Positions 45,473-54,301 of a DNA stretch of 64,000 nt are shown one piece after another (within the stretch, counting starts at the first letter, position 1; each line of letters starts with the position of its first letter). The notes below the pieces were generated by a model that worked only from the letters and a program-made list of their open reading frames with translations, did not search any database and had not been told where the DNA came from. Source of the DNA: a virus. The translations under genes were made by a program, and so were the position numbers. The stretch lies in the IMG/VR virus record IMGVR_UViG_3300033145_000767, positions 26,470 to 90,469 of that record. One strand, written 5' to 3'.

Positions 45473-47998
45473 TCATACATTTCCTGTTGCTACATCTTCA
45501 TCTTCGAGAGTTCTCATTAAATCTTCTCTCATTAGTTCAGCCATCTTTTTAGCTGATTCCCTAATTGTTTCTTCATCATTTATTGAAGCCCCATCTAATA
45601 TAAAAGTAGGGGATATAGCTATATTTGTTACCTTTGCTACAGTTGTTGACCTTGTTGAAGCCTTAGAAGTTTCAGTACCAAGGGAAGTTTTAAATGCTTG
45701 ACCTGAGGAAGACTGTCCCCCAAAGCCCCCACTTAGTAATAAGCCAAAGCCAGCCATTGAAGCTAGTCCGCCTAAACCCCCCATCTTATCAAATAAACCT
45801 TTGCCTTTTTGAATTAAAGACTGAGGTTGACCTTGTGCTGCGAACTCTCCGGGTTTTGCTATAGGAATGTTCATGCCAGTCTGCATACTAGTTAATCCGG
45901 GAGTTGGTATTGTCAGCCCTGATAAATCTGGTGTAGATAAACCTTGAGTACCAGCCCCAGCCCCAGTTGTCAATGCAGTTTTTATAGCATTAGCATGATA
46001 GTCTGCCCCTACAATTATAGCCCTTTGTATTTTTAAACCATCTAAAGATGAACCAAAGACTAAATCTAAATTTGTTAAGTTAAAAAATGCATTAGTCATT
46101 CCTTCTGCAACATTATCAATAATGGTTTCCTTAATTCTTTCACCTAATATTTTAGTAAAAGAAGATATATCCCCCTCTTTAAACGCTTCACTTAAAGAAG
46201 ATGATACTAAGTTTCTAAATTCTTTTGCCTGTTTAGTAAGTATCTTTAACTCCTCTGCTTGTAGCTTATTTCTTGATTTTAACACCTCATTAGTATCTAT
46301 TGCCATATCTCTTTCTATTTCATAATAATAAAGTGTCTCTTTTGCTATATCTAGATTTGTTGCCCCACCAGCCTTTAACAGCTTTAGGTCTCTAGCAAAT
46401 TCATCATCTGTTCTAATTGTTCTTTTTGGGTCTTTTCCGCCTTTTTCCCCTTTTTTCTCTTCTTCTCTAGTCTTTTTTAATAATTCATAATATGTAGAAA
46501 GAGCTTTAAAATTACCTGTCATTACTAAGGTCAACCCTGCAAAAGCATCTTTCATCCCTATACTTCTGAGGTCATTAATAAATTCTACAAATTCAGAATC
46601 CGTAACCAAATCATCTAATCTATCCATTGAGCTACCAACTTTATCAAACTCTTTAAGGAACTCTTCTACTGAGTGAGCCGACCCTGAATAAGCTACTGAT
46701 ACTGCCAAGGCGAACTTCTCTACATCTGGTTTATTAATTAGACTTATTATAGCCCCGAAAGATGAGTTCATACTTTTAATAGCAGGCAAAGCAACATTAG
46801 TTGTTTTATTAGCTATTGCTGTGGACATTTCTCCATATTTTTGACCTAACTCTTCTACTTGAGCTCCTACATTATCTTCAAAAGCCCCTCTCATATCTTC
46901 TGCTGCATCCTTAACATTTCCTCTGTTTCGTGCAAGAGCTTCTTCCCATTCATCCCATCTCTGAAGAATTGATTTAACTGCTCTAACACCCCTGATACCA
47001 AAGGTTTGTATTAATTTAACATCATCATTTAGAGCTAGTTTTCCTTCCCCAAATCTTTTATTTAAAATACGCATTGTATCTACAAATTCTATTGGTTTTG
47101 TAGGGTCAAAAGCTTTACCTGTAGCTGATTCTAATAAATCAGCATTTTTAGCCATCTTAATTAAAGCATTAGTTAAAGATGTACCAGATTTGCTACCTTT
47201 TAACATACCAGTATTTAAGAAGCCTATTGTAGCTGTTAAATCCTCAAAAGAAAAGTTTATAGAATTAGCGGCGTTTGCAGCGAACCCGAAGGCTGTTGCA
47301 ATCTCAGATAATTCAACCTGCTGAGTTTTAAATGTTGTAGCTAAAACATCAGCTACATGTTGCATCTTTTCAGCAGTACTTAAAGTATTATCCATCTCTT
47401 TACCAAATAGGTTAAAAGCTCCAGCTACTAACTTACCTGTTTGGTTAACATCTGTCATTGTAGCTATAGAAAGGTTCATTACATGCTCAAACCCCGCTAT
47501 AGATTCTTCTACGGATAACCCAGCAGTACCTAACTGGTACATAGCTGTAGCAGTATCTTTTAAAGTAGCAGTTGAACTTGAAGCAAAAGACACTACAGCA
47601 TCTTCTAAATCTTTAAACTGTTCTGCTGTTGCCCCTACAGTTGTAGTTACAGTAGCTACCCTACCCATTTCTTTTTGAAACTCATTAAAAGCCTTACCTG
47701 CATCATCAAAAGTTCTAGTTATTCCTTGTACGATGGAACGAAAAATCATCCATATAGGAGAAACTACAGCAACTCTAGCAAGTGCTTTAGTAAAATCTTT
47801 AACAGAGAAAGATAGACCTAAAAACCCCTTACCTACTTGCTTTTGGTCTTTAACCATTTGTTTACTAGATTTTCCTTGTTTCTGCATTGACTTTTCAAGT
47901 TTATTAAACTTACGGTCTAATTGGTCAGCAGTAGCTCCAGCTTTTACAGCCTCTCTAGCATCATTAATCCATTTTATAATAAATTCTGTTGTTGGCAT
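45473..47998 (-). CDS. Tail tape measure protein (TP901 type)
   Basis: An 841-residue helical protein. The region about 105-330 (GRVATVTTTVGATAEQFKDL, TAMYQLGTAGLSVEESIAG, GKLVAGAFNLFG, ATIGFLNTGMLKGSKSGTSL) is the TP901 tape-measure core. An early hydrophobic segment lies near 70-90. Pro/Gly/Gln-rich and glycine-rich stretches near 700-770 (GGLASMAGFGLLLSGGFGGQ) are typical of tape-measure ends. It sets tail length and may aid DNA entry. It follows the two chaperone-like genes. Confidence 0.85.
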   Translation of the reverse strand: MPTTEFIIKWINDAREAVKAGATADQLDRKFNKLEKSMQKQGKSSKQMVKDQKQVGKGFLGLSFSVKDFTKALARVAVVSPIWMIFRSIVQGITRTFDDAGKAFNEFQKEMGRVATVTTTVGATAEQFKDLEDAVVSFASSSTATLKDTATAMYQLGTAGLSVEESIAGFEHVMNLSIATMTDVNQTGKLVAGAFNLFGKEMDNTLSTAEKMQHVADVLATTFKTQQVELSEIATAFGFAANAANSINFSFEDLTATIGFLNTGMLKGSKSGTSLTNALIKMAKNADLLESATGKAFDPTKPIEFVDTMRILNKRFGEGKLALNDDVKLIQTFGIRGVRAVKSILQRWDEWEEALARNRGNVKDAAEDMRGAFEDNVGAQVEELGQKYGEMSTAIANKTTNVALPAIKSMNSSFGAIISLINKPDVEKFALAVSVAYSGSAHSVEEFLKEFDKVGSSMDRLDDLVTDSEFVEFINDLRSIGMKDAFAGLTLVMTGNFKALSTYYELLKKTREEEKKGEKGGKDPKRTIRTDDEFARDLKLLKAGGATNLDIAKETLYYYEIERDMAIDTNEVLKSRNKLQAEELKILTKQAKEFRNLVSSSLSEAFKEGDISSFTKILGERIKETIIDNVAEGMTNAFFNLTNLDLVFGSSLDGLKIQRAIIVGADYHANAIKTALTTGAGAGTQGLSTPDLSGLTIPTPGLTSMQTGMNIPIAKPGEFAAQGQPQSLIQKGKGLFDKMGGLGGLASMAGFGLLLSGGFGGQSSSGQAFKTSLGTETSKASTRSTTVAKVTNIAISPTFILDGASINDEETIRESAKKMAELMREDLMRTLEDEDVATGNV

Positions 47999-48376
47999 TT
48001 AGTCCACCTTCTCTTTACTTTTAAATACTATTTTTAACCCTGGAATTGTAACCTTCCCAGTTTTATCCTTAGGCTGTTTAACATTCTCTTCTTTAGCCTT
48101 AGCTTTTTCCTTCTTTTCTTCCTTAAGTTTATAGTGCATAAAAGCATCTATATATAAGTCGTTTTCATATGCCCATTCGGGCATTGAACCATCCTCTAAA
48201 TAAAAATTTAAGTTATTGTAGTAAGCTAACCAATTTATAAAGCTTAGTTGTATGTTAGTAAAGGTTGTTTTGTTATTAAATAACTCTATACCCCCAAGCA
48301 TTTTACTTGCAGAAAAAATTGTCTGCCAATGTTTTGATTTAGCTAGCTTTCTAAGCTTACGAGTTAAATCTGTCAT
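47999..48376 (-). CDS. Probable tail assembly chaperone, second gene
   Basis: A 125-residue, mostly helical protein with a Lys/Glu-rich tail, located immediately before the tape measure as expected for the second of two tail assembly chaperones. It overlaps the preceding gene by 20 bases in the +1 frame. No slippery heptamer suited to a classical -1 shift was seen, so it is probably translated from its own start. Confidence 0.5.
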   Translation of the reverse strand: MTDLTRKLRKLAKSKHWQTIFSASKMLGGIELFNNKTTFTNIQLSFINWLAYYNNLNFYLEDGSMPEWAYENDLYIDAFMHYKLKEEKKEKAKAKEENVKQPKDKTGKVTIPGLKIVFKSKEKVD

Positions 48377-49001
48377 GGCTATCCACCAATGCTATTAAGG
48401 TTAATGCCTCATTTGCCTCTTCTTCTTTTACATCAGATAAGAACTCCTCATAGTTTGTAAAAGCTTTTATCCAGCGTATTGATTTTTCATTGCCCTCTAA
48501 ATCACTCTCTACTATTTTCTTCTGTAAAGATAGATAAGAAGCATATCTATACATTTTGGATATAAATTGTGTCTCAAAGGAAGTAAGTAAGGCATCTGTT
48601 TTTTTAAAGCTTAAAACTTTTTGTTTGTCTCTAATAATTAAAATCTCTACTTCTAACTCTTCAATTAAATCTTTTCTTCCATCCTTGCTTATTAACTTAC
48701 CTAGCTCTTTCATTTTTTTCCAATATTTGCGTTCAAGTGTCTTAAACTTTTCTGTCATTTTCTCTATATCAACGCCCTTCTCTTTCCAAGAGGTTATAAG
48801 TTCTTTTTCAGTTCTAACATCAGGGTTTGATATTAACCTAGTTTTAACTCCACTTAAATATTCTGTCATATCTTCTTTTTGTGAAAAAGACAAGCCAGTT
48901 ATTCTCATATCACTATTACACTCAAGTACTATATAACTGTTTTTTAAATACTCATGCAATTTCTCTAAACCTAAAAAATCTTTATTTAAAATTTCGTTCA
49001 T
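48357..49001 (-). CDS. Probable tail assembly chaperone, first gene
   Basis: A 214-residue helical protein, very rich in Lys, Glu and Leu, located between the tail tube and tape measure genes. Position and helical character fit the first tail assembly chaperone, though the sequence gives no diagnostic motif. AGGGGAAGG lies before its ATG. Confidence 0.5.
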   Translation of the reverse strand: MNEILNKDFLGLEKLHEYLKNSYIVLECNSDMRITGLSFSQKEDMTEYLSGVKTRLISNPDVRTEKELITSWKEKGVDIEKMTEKFKTLERKYWKKMKELGKLISKDGRKDLIEELEVEILIIRDKQKVLSFKKTDALLTSFETQFISKMYRYASYLSLQKKIVESDLEGNEKSIRWIKAFTNYEEFLSDVKEEEANEALTLIALVDSHDRFNS

Positions 49002-49023
49002 TACCTTCCCCTTTCAATAAAAA

Positions 49024-49050
49024 AACCCTTAAAAAGTAGACAAACTACTT
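49024..49050 (-). terminator. Terminator-like hairpin after gene 49045
   Basis: On the - strand AAGTAG (49050-49045) pairs with CTACTT (49039-49034), loop TTTGT, followed by TTT, AAGGG and a run of seven T's. The first arm contains the stop codon of the small gene 49045-49263. It may end or attenuate transcripts coming from the capsid/tail-tube region. Confidence 0.5.
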
Positions 49051-49263
49051 CGTAGGGGTCTTAAACTGTATCAATAAGCCTTCGTTAAAAGTTTTAATTG
49101 TTTTTTCAAATTCTCTGAAATTAGCATAAATAAACTCTTTGATAAGACCTTTTACTAGCTTCTTATCATTATGGTTATCTATAACTTTCATTACTTCAGT
49201 AACTAAAGCCTTTGCTCTTTCCTCTTGTGTTTTACTTAAAAATCTTTCCGTAATATTTAACAT
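49045..49263 (-). CDS. Small helical late protein, 72 aa
   Basis: A 72-residue protein with two helices (about 10-30 and 37-62) and a short C-terminal strand. It lies between the tail tube gene and the chaperone-like genes. It could be a tail chaperone part; no motif decides. Confidence 0.5.
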   Translation of the reverse strand: MLNITERFLSKTQEERAKALVTEVMKVIDNHNDKKLVKGLIKEFIYANFREFEKTIKTFNEGLLIQFKTPTK

Positions 49264-49302
49264 AGCCTTCCCTTTCTTTTCTTCTCTTCCCGTCCAATGG
49301 TA

Positions 49303-49334
49303 GAGGGTGGGAAAGACAAGCTCCCCCTACCCTC
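49303..49334 (-). promoter_or_regulatory. Strong hairpin after the tail tube gene
   Basis: GAGGGT-GGGAAA (49303 onward) pairs with TCCCCC-ACCCTC across a seven-base loop, giving about 12 pairs with one bulge. It is in the gap 49264-49351 directly after the tail tube gene. There is no U run behind it on either strand, so it looks more like an RNA-stabilising or processing hairpin than a terminator. Confidence 0.5.
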
Positions 49335-49351
49335 AAAATCGTTATAAGCTA

Positions 49352-50539
49352 TTAAATATCTGATGTATCAATAGTCATATTGTCTGCCTCAAGAACCATG
49401 CCCTGAGTAATATAATCATCTACTGGTCTTCCACCAGTTAATGACATAGCTGTACAATTAAGACATTTATATGTAAGTTTATGATTTGTTTTAGCCTTCT
49501 CACCATAAATTCTAACATAAAATGTTACATCATCAGCAAACTCTCTTGCATCAAGTATACCATAATCAACTCCTGCGTCTCTCATAGCCTCTTCCAGAGT
49601 AAATACCTCAAGATTCCTTCCTAGAGTAATTCTTACAGTTTTTTCTCTAGCTCCGAATTTTACTTTGTCTGTATTACCAAGTTCCCCAATATCAAACCTA
49701 TCTAAAGTGGCATCAATAGTGCAACTCTGAATACGATATAAATATGTACTTGTTGCTACATATATACTTGCATTTTCACAAGGATAAGCTCCAACATCAG
49801 AATCATTATCAGTCCATACTGTAGGTGTAGTAGCTGCTGAATAATAAGCTGTAACTATATCACCTGTTGTATTGCCTGTTACTGTTAATTCTTTTGCTCC
49901 ATCACTATAAGTATAATCATCAGTCTCTACTAAATAAGTTGTATCTGTACCATCATATCTAGTAACTTTTAACATATACTTACCAGCATCATCTGGATTT
50001 TCTACAGGGGCGTAAGAACTTAAATCTATAACCTTAGTAGCTTCACCAGAAGCAACTGTACTTCTATTCTGAATAAAATACTTATTTCCTGCATATAAAA
50101 TCTTGTAATCTTCTCCAACTAAATCGAAACTTCTTTCAATATCTGCCTCTGGGTCGCTAAGATTTATTGAAAAACCAGCAACACGCAGTTTAGGCATCCA
50201 TATAGTACCACGAAAAGTATCGTTATCATCAGTTAAGAATACAGCAGTATCACTAATAGATGTTTTAAAATCATTTAGAGTTACGGAAGTTATGGCATCT
50301 CCTACATTGCCTAATCGTCTATAAATATCAATGTTTCCATACTCAAATTGTCTTAAGGTATATCTTGCTGAAGGACTACCTTTTTTATTATCTACTTTAC
50401 CGTCTCTACCGACTTCGTTTCGTTTTGTACGGTTTAAAGTAATATCCTCAGAAATATCTTGTATTCTATCTAACTGAGCCTTAGTACTATTCCCATTAAT
50501 AGGGTAAATTATGGGTTTTGCTAAAGACGAATGTATCAT
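49352..50539 (-). CDS. Major tail tube protein
   Basis: A 395-residue, beta-rich protein between the tail completion genes and the tape measure genes, the standard position of the tail tube. The N-terminal part (about 25-165) and C-terminal part (about 280-395) read as one tube domain. The middle (about 170-280, Thr- and Asp-rich, DYTYSDGAKELTVTGNTTGD) looks like an inserted surface domain. AAAGGAG precedes ATG 50539. It is followed by a strong RNA hairpin, fitting high expression. Confidence 0.7.
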   Translation of the reverse strand: MIHSSLAKPIIYPINGNSTKAQLDRIQDISEDITLNRTKRNEVGRDGKVDNKKGSPSARYTLRQFEYGNIDIYRRLGNVGDAITSVTLNDFKTSISDTAVFLTDDNDTFRGTIWMPKLRVAGFSINLSDPEADIERSFDLVGEDYKILYAGNKYFIQNRSTVASGEATKVIDLSSYAPVENPDDAGKYMLKVTRYDGTDTTYLVETDDYTYSDGAKELTVTGNTTGDIVTAYYSAATTPTVWTDNDSDVGAYPCENASIYVATSTYLYRIQSCTIDATLDRFDIGELGNTDKVKFGAREKTVRITLGRNLEVFTLEEAMRDAGVDYGILDAREFADDVTFYVRIYGEKAKTNHKLTYKCLNCTAMSLTGGRPVDDYITQGMVLEADNMTIDTSDI

Positions 50540-50573
50540 AGTGTTTCTCCTTTTCTATTTATTTTTTTATTGG

Positions 50574-50786
50574 TTAATTTACTTTGCCTTCTATCTTGGC
50601 GATTCTTTCCGAGTTCTTTCCAATTTTATCTTTTAACTCATCTTGACCTTCTAATAAAGCCTCAACATTTTCCTTTAAATGTAATAGATGGTTATCCTTT
50701 ATAGTTATGGTTTTTACAATGTTGTAAAAAATACCTCCAACTAAGACTAAGAATCCAGCTATTTGAACTAAATCTCTCATATTCAT
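50574..50786 (-). CDS. Membrane-anchored coiled-coil protein, holin/XhlA-like shape
   Basis: A 70-residue protein with an N-terminal membrane helix (about 8-28) and a C-terminal heptad-rich helix (about 36-68). The layout is the reverse of XhlA proteins but comparable in size. It sits oddly among tail completion and tail tube genes. A holin or an accessory anchored to the host membrane is possible. Confidence 0.5.
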   Translation of the reverse strand: MNMRDLVQIAGFLVLVGGIFYNIVKTITIKDNHLLHLKENVEALLEGQDELKDKIGKNSERIAKIEGKVN

Positions 50787-50800
50787 ACCTTTACACCTCT

Positions 50801-51274
50801 TTAATTAGTCTGTACTTTGACTGTAAAAGATAATTTATGCCTAAATCTATCTCTAGCGTCTAAACCTTCAACGCCTTCTAACTCTTTTGCATTTTCAGTA
50901 AATTTTAAAATTCTTATAACCCCTGAATCTACCTTATTAGATACTACCCCACTAGTTATAGTATATGCATAGTAAGTTAAGGTATCTTGAAGTTTCTCTA
51001 CGAGCCATTTAGCTAAATCTAATCTTTGACCATCACTTTTAGCAAAGGTACGAATTATAATCATTTCCTCATCCTCTAGTGTAGATGCCCCTACCTCTCT
51101 TCTTTTTAGGTTAGAGGTTACTAGTTGAACAACTATAACAGGTAACTCTCCATCCTCTACAGCAGTAAAAGTTTTTCCAACTGATATACCTGACCAACTG
51201 TCTACTATTAATTGTGCCTTTATATAATCTATTAAACTGGCTTCTATATTTCTATATTCTCTATATACGCCCAT
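50801..51274 (-). CDS. Tail terminator / completion-like protein
   Basis: A 157-residue protein directly upstream of the tail tube gene region. It has an N-terminal helix (EASLIDYIKAQL) and beta strands (LPVIVVQLVTSNLKR, EMIIIRTFAKSD), followed by a helix and a final strand. This order fits tail terminator proteins (lambda gpU / HK97 gp10-region type). Assignment is by fold pattern and position. Confidence 0.6.
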   Translation of the reverse strand: MGVYREYRNIEASLIDYIKAQLIVDSWSGISVGKTFTAVEDGELPVIVVQLVTSNLKRREVGASTLEDEEMIIIRTFAKSDGQRLDLAKWLVEKLQDTLTYYAYTITSGVVSNKVDSGVIRILKFTENAKELEGVEGLDARDRFRHKLSFTVKVQTN

Positions 51275-51286
51275 TGTACTCTCCTA

Positions 51287-51838
51287 TTAAAATCCTGTGG
51301 CTAATCCTTGTTCTATTCTTGTTAATGCTGTCCAAAAATTAGTTCTAAGCCCTTCCATGGTAATATCAATATAGTTAGTTGGTTCAATAAATTTTTTAGC
51401 TTTAAAAGTATAATTACCTGAACCCTTTAACCAAGTGCCTCCTGATGCCCCTACAACGGGTCTACCTCCACCGTCTGAAAATTCACCATAAGGTACACTT
51501 TTACCCATATAAGGTAAGAACCTTTGACCACTTCGTGTAAAACCGCTATTTAAAACCTGCCAGTACTCTGCTTCTGTATTTAGTAACTCTATGTTTCCTA
51601 CACCTATTTCAAAATAAGCTGCACCAAAACCCCCTACAGATTCTATTGTTAATGCATCCTCTAACTTAGTAGTACTAGCCCTTTTCTTTTTGTTTGCTAT
51701 AATGCTTCTCATACTGTTTAAAGCCCATTCAGCTAAGTCCATCATAACAGCTTGTGTTTCAAAATGAGAAGACCTTTTAATTAATTTAGCCCAAGCTTTA
51801 GGTCTTGCCCCTCGTATTATTAAGGTATTTCTTATCAT
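51287..51838 (-). CDS. HK97 gp10-like head-tail protein
   Basis: A 183-residue protein with an N-terminal helix pair containing MMDLAEWALNSMRSIIANKK and a later beta-type part with YWQVLNSGFTRSGQRF and a Gly-rich loop. These features resemble the HK97 gp10-like neck/minor tail family, and the location between the connector and tail terminator genes agrees. Confidence 0.6.
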   Translation of the reverse strand: MIRNTLIIRGARPKAWAKLIKRSSHFETQAVMMDLAEWALNSMRSIIANKKKRASTTKLEDALTIESVGGFGAAYFEIGVGNIELLNTEAEYWQVLNSGFTRSGQRFLPYMGKSVPYGEFSDGGGRPVVGASGGTWLKGSGNYTFKAKKFIEPTNYIDITMEGLRTNFWTALTRIEQGLATGF

Positions 51839-52215
51839 TAGGCTCTTTCTAATATAACTACAAGGTATTTACCTTTAATGGTAATTGAAGAACGCTTACC
51901 ATTAGCTCCTTTATAAACTAAGTACTGTTCATCCTTATAGTATAAATTACTAGCCCTTTCAAGCAAAGACTTGTGTTTTTTATCACAGATTAATTCAATT
52001 GCCCCTTTTTCTTTTAGCCCTACCATCTCCCATACTAATGTAGATGCTTTTACTTCTCTAACAATACCTTCAATATACTTAGGGTTAAAGGTTATAGAAG
52101 TTGTTTTAGTCTTTTCATAGGGGTCGTCTACAGTTTCTTTTTCAACAACAACTTTTAATTTAACCATTTCATCCCTGCTATGGTTATAATCTAGAGGTGA
52201 AGGTCTGTTTTTCAT
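51838..52215 (-). CDS. Head closure (stopper)-like protein
   Basis: A 125-residue beta-rich protein with LKVVVEKETVDDPYEKTKT and IELICDKKH, then YLVYKG and a final strand VVILERA. The order connector adaptor, this gene, gp10-like, terminator is the usual neck gene order, so a head closure role is the best guess. It overlaps the preceding gene by four bases. Confidence 0.6.
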   Translation of the reverse strand: MKNRPSPLDYNHSRDEMVKLKVVVEKETVDDPYEKTKTTSITFNPKYIEGIVREVKASTLVWEMVGLKEKGAIELICDKKHKSLLERASNLYYKDEQYLVYKGANGKRSSITIKGKYLVVILERA

Positions 52216-52799
52216 TCTAAATCTCCATTATAAGCTATCCAAGAAAAACTACCCAGACTTGAGTTGTACCCAGAAATTAATTTTCTAATTTTCTGTTCTG
52301 GTGTAAGTTCTACTTGGAACTGCATTGCAAATTCTTTTGTCTTATATGTTTTTAAACTACCGTCCACTAATATTGAGGCTATTAAAGCTATAAGCCTTCT
52401 TTCTGATACTGACGGTTGTGGTACAATAACATCACTATCATTAGCATCCCAATCATTTACTTTTAATGTAGACAGCCATACAAAAGCTCTAGTAATATAC
52501 GCATCTACTTCATTTGTAGAGTACTTTCTATAAGCATCATAAGAAATTCTAATTTCATCTGTTAAAGTAAGTACAGCATTTTCAAAAACTATATTATTTG
52601 TATCGGAATCAAAGGTATAGTTACTCTCTGAATTCTCTACTTCGTTTACATAAACATCAATAGTGGTCGAAACAGGGTTTTCCTCAGAAAGTGTAAAGGT
52701 TCTTCCTGCTAATGTTGCTGTTTCATATGTAGCATAATCATTTATACCTTCTTGTATATCTTCGATTAACTGTCTAACTAATAGTCTTGTCTTAGTCAT
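52212..52799 (-). CDS. Head-tail adaptor-like protein
   Basis: The start is the ATG at 52799 after GAGAGG; a TTG nine bases further upstream is less likely. The 195-residue protein has a beta part (about 20-90, YVNEVENSESNYTFDSDTN) and a helical part with DAYITRAFVWLSTLKVNDW. It follows the capsid region and precedes the closure gene, as head-tail adaptors (gp6-like) do. Family not certain. Confidence 0.55.
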   Translation of the reverse strand: MTKTRLLVRQLIEDIQEGINDYATYETATLAGRTFTLSEENPVSTTIDVYVNEVENSESNYTFDSDTNNIVFENAVLTLTDEIRISYDAYRKYSTNEVDAYITRAFVWLSTLKVNDWDANDSDVIVPQPSVSERRLIALIASILVDGSLKTYKTKEFAMQFQVELTPEQKIRKLISGYNSSLGSFSWIAYNGDLE

Positions 52800-52800
52800 T

Positions 52801-53232
52801 TTATACAACCTCTCTTGCTAATAGTATTTCTTTGCCTCTTCCACCCTTAAAGGTAAACCCCCTATACAAAAATACAGCTTTTAAAGGGTTATCTTTTTTT
52901 ATTTTAGTGTACCAATTTTGCTTACCATGTTTATCTAAAAAGCTTTGTAGCATTTGTAAAGCTATAGAAGGGTTATCAGAAACTATTTTTATATACTTTC
53001 TATATGCTTTATCTGCTAATCCCCATGTAAAAATAAAACCGTCTTCTTCATAATTACCTAGTACTATTTCGCCTCTCTTTATTTTTCTAAAGTAGCTACT
53101 TAATATTTTAGGGTCAGTTATAAATACTCGTTTGTTGTTTACGGTTATATACCATTCTTTATACTCATCTTCTACTTCTGAAAGAAAGCCTAATATTTTA
53201 GTCATATCTTTACATTTTAATTTGTAAACCAT
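52801..53232 (-). CDS. Late hypothetical protein, 143 aa
   Basis: ATG 53232 follows GAAGGGAAAG; a longer frame up to 53412 is antisense-free but runs back into the capsid gene and is rejected. The soluble protein has ITVNNKRVFITDPKILS, a helix KAYRKYIKIV and LQMLQSFLDKHGKQNWYTKIKK, and ends in strands. The strand-helix order is somewhat acetyltransferase-like, but no acetyl-CoA motif is seen. It lies behind the capsid gene and may be a minor head component. Confidence 0.5.
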   Translation of the reverse strand: MVYKLKCKDMTKILGFLSEVEDEYKEWYITVNNKRVFITDPKILSSYFRKIKRGEIVLGNYEEDGFIFTWGLADKAYRKYIKIVSDNPSIALQMLQSFLDKHGKQNWYTKIKKDNPLKAVFLYRGFTFKGGRGKEILLAREVV

Positions 53233-53254
53233 TATCTTTCCCTTCAAGTTTTGG

Positions 53255-53278
53255 AAGGGGAGAATAAATTCCCCCCTT
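53255..53278 (-). promoter_or_regulatory. Strong hairpin after the major capsid gene
   Basis: On the - strand AAGGGG (53278-53273) pairs with CCCCTT (53260-53255), extended by further GAA/TTC pairing around an AT loop. It is in the gap 53233-53290 just after the capsid gene. No U run follows. It parallels the hairpin after the tail tube gene. Confidence 0.5.
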
Positions 53279-53290
53279 ATAAAATCAATT

Positions 53291-54262
53291 CTAAGCTTCA
53301 GCAGTCCAAGTACTACCACGATAAAAACCAGCAAACGCTTTTGTATTAATTGCAACAGCAGCGATTGATTCAAACCCACAAACACCAACAGCAGGTTTAC
53401 GGTTAGAACCAACAGGCATAATCGCAGGAGATACTATAATAGCTCTCTGCTGTATAACCTCCCCACCAACTAATTCAACTCTATCAAGCAATTTTCTACT
53501 GAAAGCTAAAGGTTTTCCTGCTTCAGTATTAAGAGCTACAAGAAGAGCTTTGTTAGTGTTAAGAATAGCTTTACTAGAACCATCAATTGAAACATTACCA
53601 ACAACTCTAACTATCTGAATGTTCAAGTCAGCAAGAGCCTGTTTCAAAGAATGATACTTGTTCTCATCATAGTCCCATAATATAATATCATGGTCAATCT
53701 GAGACCCAACAACTAGAACGAAGTTATCGCCATAGTCTTTTACATATTCACGCATCTGAATCAAATTACTATAAGTAAACTTAGTTGTACCAGAAGCAAG
53801 AACTACCCTATTGCCAGAAGCAACAGCTGCATCCGTAATCAACATAACTTTCTTAATTTCATCAGCGTTTAATGCTCTATTAACAGTCTTTTTCTTCCTA
53901 GCAATAACATCATACTTGGCTGTCAAAAGGTCTGTAAAAGAAACATAGTATTCTTTCGTTAAAACATCTACGAAAGGTACAGAAGCTACTGCATTAGGCG
54001 TTACCTGAGTTGAAGTAACATTATCATTAGTGTCAATATGATAAACTTCTTTTGCATCTTCATCAGTATCGAAACTATATGTGTTCTCTCCAGCTTCAGT
54101 CGTATCTACGCTACACAGTAATTCTACTACTCTCGGATAAGGGCGTAGTGGGTCAAGTGGTTCTCCCCAAATCTTTGCAAGTTCAAGAAACATATTGCTT
54201 GATTCTACAGCTGCCTTCATCTGAGATTTTGCTTTCTCAATCATACCTCTATTTTTTTCCAT
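53291..54262 (-). CDS. Major capsid protein
   Basis: The 323-residue protein sits after the protease/scaffold gene, the usual capsid position. It has an N-terminal helical arm, VDTTEAGENTYSFDTDEDAK, a central helix-rich core (EIKKVMLITDAAVASGNRVVL) and SNLIQMREYVKDYGDNFVLVVG. The C-terminal part PLAFSRKLLDRVELVGGEVIQQ then RAIIVSPA resembles HK97-fold capsid proteins. AAGGAG precedes ATG 54262. A strong RNA hairpin follows. Confidence 0.75.
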   Translation of the reverse strand: MEKNRGMIEKAKSQMKAAVESSNMFLELAKIWGEPLDPLRPYPRVVELLCSVDTTEAGENTYSFDTDEDAKEVYHIDTNDNVTSTQVTPNAVASVPFVDVLTKEYYVSFTDLLTAKYDVIARKKKTVNRALNADEIKKVMLITDAAVASGNRVVLASGTTKFTYSNLIQMREYVKDYGDNFVLVVGSQIDHDIILWDYDENKYHSLKQALADLNIQIVRVVGNVSIDGSSKAILNTNKALLVALNTEAGKPLAFSRKLLDRVELVGGEVIQQRAIIVSPAIMPVGSNRKPAVGVCGFESIAAVAINTKAFAGFYRGSTWTAEA

Positions 54263-54301
54263 TTTCTTATTCTCCTTAATTAAGTTATAGTTTACGAGGC
54301 T

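Noticed and set aside
45473-48002. Small + strand open frames within the late arm (for example 46122-46325, 47733-48002, 54052-54279, 54852-55085)
   Set aside because: They are antisense shadows of strong late genes, without ribosome-binding sites or recognisable domains.
48357-48376. Programmed frameshift between the two tail assembly chaperone-like genes (lambda G/GT type)
   Set aside because: The second frame is +1 relative to the first, no slippery heptamer in suitable phase was seen near the overlap, and the second gene has its own ATG.
53233-53412. N-terminal extension of the gene 52801-53232 up to 53412
   Set aside because: It would run back into the capsid gene; a good ribosome-binding site sits before ATG 53232.
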